Assembly (NCBI GenBank): GCA_006538405.1
Contig: BJKQ01000011.1
Span: forward strand, 683,501 to 747,500
Reading direction: 5' to 3'
Origin: Hansfordia pulvinata
Taxonomy: Eukaryota > Ascomycota > Sordariomycetes > Xylariales
DNA: 64,000 bases
The notes beneath the pieces are model-generated. The model had not been told where the DNA came from and searched no databases. It saw only the letters and a list, made by a program, of their open reading frames with translations. The translations under genes were made by a program, and so were the position numbers. This document shows positions 55,613 through 64,000 of this stretch, one piece after another (the first letter of the stretch is position 1; each line of letters opens with the position of its first letter).

Positions 55613-58600
55613 ATGGAAAACGTGTACCCTTTGCGCCAGAAGCGGCCTTCGCCCGCCCTTGGAGTCGATGAGAGTGAGGAATTCGATGCCAAGAGGCTGC
55701 GTCTGGACGACCAGCTGCTGAGTCCCTTAGGCCCCTGGCGCGGTGCTCCGACGAGCCCGTTCTCAGAAGCCTCCAGGACTGCCAACGAGGATGACGACAG
55801 CCGCTCCTTTTATCAATCTAGCGAGCTGAGCGCAGAATCTGCCGTCCGTGTTGGCAATGTCTGCTTTGGAGTGGTGAGCCGCGTGTCCTAGAAAAGCGAC
55901 GTGCTGTTCTGTACGCTGACAGTCTCCAGTTGATCCTCCCATTCTCAAGCTCCTCCTGCTTTGACTCGGATGAAGACCCTATCCGAGTGGACTTTGACGC
56001 CAATGGCGACATGCTGGTGCTGTATAGAAAGGGCTCTGACAAGTACTTGGGGCAGTCGATAGCGCCATTGTTGTCCGAGCTTCTGCGAAACGGCATGGCA
56101 AGTCTGGAGGGCTCACTTACCAAGAAGCCAAACAACGAAACCAGCAAGGCTCCAGGACGCCGACAGCCATACCGGAAGCTTTCCGACGGAGGCGAGAAAT
56201 TTGACCTGGGCATAGTGGTGTCCGGTACGAAAGAAAATAGGGACGAGGTGGGGATTCGTCTTGACTCCTCTGGGTTGTATCTGCAACGACCCCTGCCCGG
56301 TGAATGCGACGTGAACGTGGAATACGACAATCCTCATTACTTCCGGCTAGGGGATCAGAGCATGCCGCAGCTCGAGGAGCTTGATCGGTTTTTAGACCTT
56401 GGCAGGCTCGGCCAGCCGTCAAACATTGACAAAGATTGCGCACCGGGCGCTCTCAGGGGAGACCTCAAACGCCAGATCCTCGATATTCTCGATAGTGCGA
56501 ACGGAGGAGCACCGGACGTCAAACTGGAGCCCAGTCCGCGGTTGCAAACGCCCTTGTTAAAGTAAGATCCCCCGACACCTTGCCAGCTCCACTCTCGGGT
56601 CGCTGACTGGCTGTACATAGGCACCAGGTCGAAGCCCTGGCCATGATGATCGAAAAGGAGTCGGAAAATCTGTGTGATCCCAAATTCCCGACCCTTTGGG
56701 AAGAGTTATCAGAGACTGTGCGGTTCGACGATCGTATATACCGCCATGCTATCACCCACGAGAGGTCCCTCAGACCACTATCTCCGAAGGGGGGTATCAT
56801 TGCCGACGTAAGTTCGCCGTGCATTCGTCATGCTTGGGGCTGGACTGACGGCATTCTAGGAGATGGGACTGGGAAAGACACTCAGTACGCTGGCATTGAT
56901 CTGCTCGTCCCTGGACTCGATTAGAGGACAAGAACCTGCTGCAGACTCATCGCGAACGACCCTTATTCTCGTGCCCAAGTCCGGTAAGTTCAACCGATGC
57001 ACTGCAATGGCCAAGCGATGCTGACCGAATCAAGCCATAAGTGTTTGGAAGATGCAGATAGAACGGTAAGCGCCCTGGTTAGGAACAAACGGGAATGTCG
57101 CTGATTGCCCCCACAGGCACATAAAGCCGCGTGCCGTGAGGCTACTGGTATACCACGGTCCATCCAGGACTTCCCAGTCGAGAGATCTCGCCAGCGTCGA
57201 TATCGTATTGACGACTTATGACACTCTGAGTTCCGAACTGGCCAGTAGAGGGCCACTCCACGGACGAGAGTGGCTGCGCCTGATCCTGGACGAAGGTTAG
57301 TGAGATTGCCAATTTCGATTCTGATCTGACCAAGGATATAGCGCATCGGATCAGAAACCAAGGGACTCAGAGTTACGCCACCTGTTGCAGCGTGTCTGCG
57401 CGGTATCGATGGTGTCTGACCGGCACGCCTGTGCAGAACTCGCTGAGTGACATCGGGGCGCTCCTCGGCTTCCTCAGACTGCGCCCTTTCAACGAAAAGG
57501 GAGAATTCAACAGGTTGATAGCATCGCCGTATGGGCGCGGCGATCTGAGAGCCTTGGAAAAGCTCCGGAAGGTGATAATGGCCGTGTGTTTGCGGCGGAC
57601 AAAGCTCACCTGCGACGTTTCTCTGCAACTGCCCGAGAAAGAAGAGGTCGAAGAGCCCGTCCATTTATTGCCGCAAAGCCAGCGCGTGTACAACTGCCTG
57701 AAGTCGAAGCTGGGCAGGTTCTTGACCGGCAGGTCTTCCGAAGAGATGGCGTCGTTGCCCACAATCACACTGTTGCGACAGATCTGCAATCACGCAGGTC
57801 TCCTCTCTTCCAAGGCCTTGAGGGCTCTGGGGAACGATGATGAGGGAACCTTGCAACAGGTCATCACCGAGTCCCTCGAAGATTGCTGTGCCTCCTGTGG
57901 AAGCGATGTCGACCCCGTGAGCGAACGCGAATTGTTCGGCGCCGCGAGCCCAAAATGCTGCTCTGCATGTCTGAATAGGGGTTTCGATTCGCATGGACCA
58001 ATTCAAAGCTCGCGCGTCATCCCCACCACGCCGCAGCAGGGCCCTGCGTCTGCGCATGATCTCAGACTGTTCCTGGATGAGCCCTCGGCTAAGGTCCAAG
58101 CCCTTCTGGCAAACCTGAAGCAAGAGAGCCGTGCTACAGACCACCCCAAAGCGCCGAAAAGGTATGTTACCCCCCGCAACCACCCGCAGGTCTGATGCTC
58201 ATCAAAAACCAGTGTTGTGTTCAGCGGTTGGAGCAGGATGCTCGACCTAGTGGGCCAGGCTTGCTACGCCGAGGGGTTGAAGTGCACGAGGATCGACGGA
58301 GACAAGAGTGTCAAAGATCGCGAGCAAGCCCTGCGAGATTTCAACATGTCCGAGTCTCACGTGGTTATGCTGGCCACCATCGGAAGTGCTGGGGAGGGGT
58401 AATACAAGCCCGGCTCCGCACACAAGACCACGCAGCTGACGAGCCATAGCATCGACCTGACGAGCGCGAAATTCGTACACATTCTCGAGCCGCAGTGGAA
58501 CCCGATGATTGAGGACCAGGCCATTGACCGGGTGCACCGCATGGGGCAGGTCCTGCCTGTGCGAGCCATCCGCTACTTCGTGCCAAACTCTGTGGAGGAA

Positions 58601-58856
58601 GTGAGACACGTCCCCAGCCTGAAGCGTGCAGCCTCCCCGTGACTGACACGATTGCAGTATGTTCAATGGGTCCAAAAGAACAAGCGAAGGCTCGTGACGA
58701 TGTCGCTCCGCGGCGCAGACGAAGCAATCGAGGCGCAAAGTCGCGAGGTACGTGCCACATGACTGATGACAGGTCAATCATATTATGCTGATGCTTCCCA
58801 CACAGAGGTTGTTGCTTCATTTGTCCTCGTTAAACACGAACGCGAAACTTGCTTGA
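55613..58856 (+). CDS. SNF2-family DNA-dependent ATPase (Rad5/HLTF-like) with short cysteine module
   Basis: Eleven exons close in frame to 903 residues: 55613-55873, 55930-56561, 56621-56807, 56860-56983, 57035-57065, 57117-57295, 57342-58161, 58213-58398, 58450-58600, 58658-58747, 58806-58856. Helicase motifs are complete: HQVEALAMM, GGIIADEMGLGKT (Walker A, Lys366), LILVPKS, VDIVLTTYDTL, ILDEAHRIRNQ (DEAH 470-473), WCLTGTPVQNSLSD, VVFSGWSRMLD, ATIGSAGEGIDLTSA and EDQAIDRVHRMGQ. Between the two lobes (about 650-690) is CCASCG...CCSACL, which sits where Rad5/HLTF proteins carry a RING but is too short for a full one. The N-terminus is Ser/Pro/acidic with an NLS-like stretch. Likely nuclear chromatin or DNA-repair remodeller. 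The small exons 5, 10 and 11 are the least certain. Confidence 0.85.
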
Positions 58857-59680
58857 AATTCCCCTTCGGTCTTGAGAGGAGCCAAGTGGTAGGCGAAACT
58901 GACAGGGCCCAGCGCCAGTTGGGGGCGTTCCCTGTCTGGGCCACGAGAGATCGACTGTTGAGACGGAACTGTTCGACACCAGCTGCATAGACGCAGGGCG
59001 GGTGATGAGTGCGATTCCGACAATGATTTGGCTTGGGGTCAAGTGAGGTCTGCGCGGGCATCTGGGCTGATTATAGTAAACTGCGGAGTGTGTGATAATG
59101 CGGATGGCGACGGGCTGGATGCGTGGCTGGTATTGATGTTGGAAAACGGACAGTTCCCTACCGTAGTCTACCCGATCCCTGGCCCTACTACCTTTATACC
59201 CTTGTCGCACAGTCGTGCCTTCCATGTGACGCCAGATGAGATAGGTAGACCGTAGTAGCAATGGCCTGGACGGACAATGGCAAGGACATCAGAGAGCGAT
59301 TCACTGCCTGTCGGATCAGCAGGCCCTAGGTTGGCCTTTATACCCCATTCTGTACTGAGTGCTCGTCCGGTTGTCTGTTCCACAGGTCCCGAATGACATG
59401 CTGGCATGTGGTAGGCCCTCCCCTCTCATTAGATCTCAGGCGGATCCGATCAAGCAAGCCGTTTACCGCATCTTTCAACAACCTGAACGAAAACAACGTG
59501 ACCGACAGGGCCACAAAGGCAAATCTCAATCGGCAACTTAATGTTGATATTGTTGGGTGCCACTTGCTGCTACGATCAGGAGGCTGCCTCTTGTGGACTT
59601 GCTGTATTGTCATGGATTGAGGTTCTATGTAGAATGTCGAAGCAGACATGATGTATATGCATCACCATAGCTGTCCTTCA
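58857..59680. other. convergent intergenic region between SNF2 and NLR genes
   Basis: The genes are tail-to-tail here. No coding signal, terminal repeat or transposon remnant was recognised. Confidence 0.5.
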
Positions 59681-62600
59681 TCAATCTTGGCGATCTCCCT
59701 GGGTTTGTTCGAGCAGCTCATGCCACGTAATTCCCAGATAATGCTCCATCGTCTGTGCGCCCTTTAGATTTTCCAAGATCGTTGATCCTCTTAATTCTCT
59801 TGGCCGAGCACCTTTAGACAACAAGAATCTGATAAACTCGGCTCGTCGCAGCGTCCCTGGGGCCTTGAGCACGTAACGCAGGGGGTTACGCCGTACATCT
59901 CCAGGGGGGCCATCAATATTGGCTCCGGCGCGAATCAGGAACTCGCCGTGTGGGATAGAAGCTGATATCTGCCCGGCATACATCAGCCCTTGGTTAAGCA
60001 ACTCCTGATCGCAAGTCTCTGCGCTTATGTTCAGGGCCTTCCATAAGGAGAGTAGCAAGTGTTCTTTGTGCTCATCGTTTGCCGCTGCCCTAAAAAGCGT
60101 TTCGTGAAAAGCTTTCTCGAAGGGGTTGTCAACACCAATGGGAAGATCAGGGTGGCGACTGACGCTTAGAACATCAGGGTAGCGTCCGACGAGTTCCACC
60201 ACGTCATGATCGCCGTATTGAAAAACTTCCCAGACATCGAGTCCGCCACATTGTTGAAGATGCTTGTCGCAAATATGGCCGAGAAGCTTCAAGTTTCCCG
60301 ATCGCATGGCCATTGAGGCCCATCCCCGGACGTCGTTGCCGAGGTGAGGTATCCAAAGATCGAACATACCAGTGTCGTTTGAGCGGATGAGAGCGCTGAT
60401 CACTTGGGGGACTCCATAATCGCTATCGAAAAGTGGGTAATGCTCATCATAGTCATCGTCGTCGTAGTACTCGTACTTGTCGTTGTCAGCCTTTCTTTGC
60501 TTTCCGGAGACAATCCAGTTGAGAATCCTAGTCGCGTCTCCTTGTGCGCTCAATGGCAACTTGCGTCTAACCAAGCGTCCCCCACGACGCCGCCACCTAG
60601 TCTCGGACAGGCGACACGACGTCAGCGCTTCCATCGCGGATGCGACATTGCTCGGCGTTCCCTGTCGAATCAAGTCGGCCAGGAAAGACCGGACAGTGCG
60701 AAGGTTCATGCTTTGGTAATGCTTGGCAGAATATTCGGCCTCAAGCTGGCGAGGCTTCGGGTCGACTGGTGGTCGATGTGCACGCGCGAGATGGGCATCG
60801 CGCATGGATGCGGACAGAAATCCACCCTCGGCATACTCACACCCAACCACTGCACACCTCCATGGTTTGGCGTGGCTGGACTCATGTGAGGCTCTCGACG
60901 CGGCGTTCTCGAAGCCCCGGCGGCTGGAGACGCAGTGGAAGTATCGACACTTGAAGGGATGGCTCCCGTACCAAACCCCCATACTCTTGAGGCGACTAGC
61001 TTGATCTGCCGCTGACTCTCCGCCTTGTCTATCGCGCCCCAGCGCGATCTCAGTTTGTGCTTCGACGCGCTGGATGGTGTCGGAGATGACGGTCGGGTCT
61101 GCTGCGACCCACGCGCCTGCCGACGACGCCGAGCTCTCAGAAGCGAGTAAAGACTTCCGATACTCTAGGGCACGATCCAGGAAGTCCTCGAGATCGCTGC
61201 ATTCAAGAGGCGGCTGTGGTGCGAGCGTATGAGTGTCATGTCTCCACCTGTCGTACATGAGCTGCTTCAGCACGTCGCACAGGTCCTGTTCGTGAGGGCT
61301 TTCAAGGTCGAGAGCACCCTTCGCAAGGTGAGCCCACCAGGAGGAGGCGTACTGGCTCAGAACGTAATCGCCTGCTAGGATTCCCCTGTAGACTTCGCGA
61401 TTGGCCACATGCGGACCGTACTGGGGCTGGTTCAAATGGGCAACGCATCGAATCGCTAGTTGCATCGACGCGTGAGAGACATCTACAGCCCCTTTTGGGC
61501 TTGTGATATACCTAGCCGAGGTCAGTAACAAGTTCCTTAAGCATTCTTGCGTCAACCTACTCTTGAACGGTGAAATGGATAAACTGAACATGGCCGTTGT
61601 TGGTCTCGATAAGAGACTTGCATAAGTTCACTAAGAACACATCGGACGTCGGCATGAGTGGGGTGCGCCTGCCAACCCCGTAGGCATCAGTGGCCAGCAA
61701 ATGGAGCACCTCCTGAGCTGTCAGTGGCGTGGGTGTACAAGCTAGCCATCCGAGTACCAGATGTGCTTGCATCCTTGCGTGAGGGGGGCTCTGATCGATC
61801 ATGTTGAAGATCCTCTCGTATCTGTGACACATTAGAACTCCATTCACAGATTGTCGAAGACGTTCTTCTCCACTCACGCTTGATCCAGCGAATCTGGCAA
61901 GACCTTGAGTCCTTCGCGAATGTTCTCGAATGAACCGCTGAACATGTCGATACCGGCGAGGACGACGCGGGCGTAGAGAAACATTCCTTTCAACCTTTAG
62001 GCGGGCACTGTAGCTTGTGGATGGGTGTTACTTACCTTCCGACATGGCAGCAACTGGTTGGACGTAGCTTTGCATCTGAACCTGCTGATCGTGGCTGAGC
62101 CCGTTGTCCTCGCAGAGCTTCTTTGCCCATCTCTGGACAAACAAGTCTATGCCTGTCAGGTTATTGTGCTCCACACGGATGACAGATGTCTTTTGAGGAA
62201 ACTGCTGCTTGATATCGGCGTAGGGCCTGCAGCTGATGAGGATTTTCAGGTTGTCCGAGCTTTCCGACACCCTGACAAGCTCCTGGAGAAGCTTCTTCCT
62301 CTCTGGGGGCTCGATTTCGTCCAGTCCATCCATGATGATGTACGACGGACCGGCGCACGCCAGCAGAGTGGTCAAGAACTCAGATGCTAATTCCACGTTG
62401 CCTCGTACTTCTTTTCGATAAGAGTCACAGATCACTGCGTGCAGGTCTGGGTCATCCGAGGCAAGACTGAACGCAAAGGACAAGAGAACGGAGGCTGCAG
62501 TCACAGTGGGCTTTTCCTTGTAGCTGAGAAACGCGTACGCCGCACGGATGGGCCTCCCAGGCGCTCCCATACTCTGAACCTTGTCGACCACGCTGCTGAC

Positions 62601-63641
62601 CAAGAATGTCTTTCCTGGAGTGTTGTCAGTAGGTATGCCGGCGGCGTCTGGCTACAGTTTGAAGAACTTACCAGCACCGGGAATACCCTGCAGCCAGAGC
62701 AGCTTCGCCGATCGAGCGCCGGTCTTGAGCCAATCAGAAAATTGGTTATTCTTCATGAGCCAGTCTTCGGCGCCGTCCTCCCTTTTGTTTCGTGTGAATT
62801 CGTATTCCGAATGGTATAGACGAGGCGCCACGTGGGTCTGGATTCGATCGAAGTCTCGTGTTCTTCGTTCCTGACCCTCGGCCTCGAGAAGTCGCAATGT
62901 TTCCAAGCGCAGTTTGTGCCCATCCTCAACATGCTTTTGCTGCACTTCGGACCTCATGAGACTGGCGTGTTGCTGCACGTTCCGGACGATCGATGCAATG
63001 TCCTTGCGTTGTCTTGGCCAGAGGCACTCCAGAGCCATTTCCGTCTCTTGACGCAATGAATTGACGCTGTCAGTCAGGCAACAGGAATCTGAGTTATGGC
63101 CCGCCAACTCTCGTGCAACCTCGGAGGTGTCAGAATATGACTCACTGGTTTTCTTGAAGAACTTCAATGCGATCAGGTAAAAGTCCAGGATGTCACTGAA
63201 GAACAAGACCATGGCGCTCCTCAAGGCGGCATTGTCGTTGAACAGACTTGTCATCCTCTTGAACTCTGGGAGAAGCCGACCGATCTCGGCGAAAGTGTCG
63301 ATGATGGCATCGAATGATGCCGCCAGCACGCTTGTCCACTGCAGCAGCAATTTGATGGGGCCCCAGATCAAAGCCATCACGTCCGGCTTCACCTGAACAA
63401 ATACCTCGACCGAGGCGGCGTAGTCTTTCAGGCCATCTAAGAAAGGGCGGATCTTGGCCAGATTCCGCATAGTGCGCCGCTTGCTCTGCTCTTCCTGGAT
63501 TTCGTCGACCTTTTCGTAGACCTGCCCGATGGTCGTCGTTTCGAGGAGGTTCTTATAGAGTGCCTCGTCTGCCAGTTTTTCCCTGAATTCGCGCATTGCC
63601 TGCTCGAAAGCAGACTGTGCGGGGTCCGGTGCGGACGCCAT
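59681..63641 (-). CDS. NACHT NLR-like receptor with C2H2 fingers and ankyrin-like C-terminus
   Basis: Five exons (63641-62672, 62614-62036, 61986-61878, 61821-61561, 61511-59681) close in frame to 1,249 residues. The N-terminal helical domain (about 60-190; FLDGLKDYAASVEVFVQ, ALIWGPIKLLLQW, IGRLLPEF) resembles the domain I recall as DUF7708 in fungal NLRs. NACHT follows: P-loop GIPGAGKT (319-326), MDGLDEIE (about 417), ILISCRPYADI. Next come a winged-helix region (FLVNLCKSLIE, VQFIHFTVQEYI) and two C2H2-like fingers at about 825-885 (CRYFHC...HESSH and CAVVGC...HLARAH). The C-terminus has ankyrin-like GEFLIRAGANIDGPPGD and FIRFLLSKGARP. Such proteins are candidate fungal innate-immunity or heterokaryon-incompatibility receptors. 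The P-loop is split by intron 1. An acidic YEYYDDDDYDEHY stretch precedes the C-terminal part. The role here is inferred. Confidence 0.88.
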
Positions 63642-64000
63642 GTTGTGTGCTCAGATGCGATGTACTGGCTCATGAGCATGAACGGGGAGGACTGGCAACA
63701 CAACCAGGACTGCGGCGGGCATGCTGGCTTTTTGGCCGGTCCGGGAGGCGAGGCACGTCGCCTGCGTGGAGCATGCGGGCTGCGTGAGCCTTGTGCCGTT
63801 TGGCCCAGGGGAAAGCTCTTGTCGTCCACATCGCGGCGCGTACAGGGTTCCATTGCTTCCTGCAGAAGACGTGTCAGTGGCTGGGCTGCCGGGCGTTTTC
63901 TGTTAGTCGACGGCGTCCCTCGCGGGCCAATGTGCGGCCGAGAGCTCGCAAGGCATACTCGGCGGCTAACTAGACGGAGAAGTATTGACGCGATGACACC
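63642..64000. other. 5' flank of the NLR gene
   Basis: Promoter side of the minus-strand NLR gene up to the window edge. No other gene was recognised; open frames here overlap only by chance. Confidence 0.5.

Noticed and set aside
53401..63641. Secondary-metabolite gene cluster in the accessory region
   Set aside because: No polyketide synthase, peptide synthetase, terpene cyclase or tailoring oxidase is present; the genes are a secreted protein, a SNF2 ATPase and an NLR.

Overview
This is a window from the nuclear genome of a filamentous ascomycete (Pezizomycotina, most probably a Sordariomycete). The reasons are: short GT-AG introns of about 50-250 bp, GC-rich coding DNA, a class II myosin of about 2,400 residues, a Red1/ZFC3H1-type zinc-finger scaffold, a HAM1-like lipid-binding protein, a fungal NACHT receptor and small secreted proteins with KEX2-type sites. 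I saw no operons, CRISPR array, rRNA or convincing tRNA. The species cannot be read from the sequence.

Left part (1-20 kb): signal peptide peptidase (-), a PPIL1-type cyclophilin (+), an Sgf11-like SAGA deubiquitinase-module subunit (-), a NAA50-like acetyltransferase with an N-terminal PIP box (+), glucokinase (-), a decayed SRPK-like kinase pseudogene (-), a tiny KEX2-processed cysteine-containing secreted peptide (+) and a stress-response A/B-barrel (Dabb) protein (-).

Middle (20-48 kb): class II myosin heavy chain (-) divergent from a Red1/ZFC3H1-like nuclear RNA-decay scaffold (+), a HAM1-like protein (-), the cytochrome oxidase assembly factor Pet191/Coa5 (-), a membrane-anchored steryl-ester-hydrolase-type lipase (+), a Ppn2-like metallophosphatase (+) and transaldolase (-). 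These are conserved housekeeping genes.

Right part (48-64 kb) looks accessory: a 5.1-kb stretch without a recognisable gene, an orphan secreted protein (+), a SNF2-family ATPase with a shortened cysteine module (+), and, tail-to-tail with it, a NACHT NLR-like receptor carrying an N-terminal helical domain, two C2H2 fingers and a C-terminal ankyrin-like segment (-).

Two conserved genes (signal peptide peptidase and HAM1-like) each need exactly one extra base in a G/C homopolymer to read through, which points to assembly error rather than gene loss. The kinase at 15-16 kb is different: it carries a frameshift and two in-frame stops. An 8-mer, TACTCGTA/TACGAGTA, recurs about 15 times in the non-coding DNA and only once, as far as I found, in coding DNA.

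Gene models were built by hand from reading frames and splice signals. Exon boundaries are therefore predictions, although every multi-exon model given here, apart from the two frameshifted genes, closes in frame.
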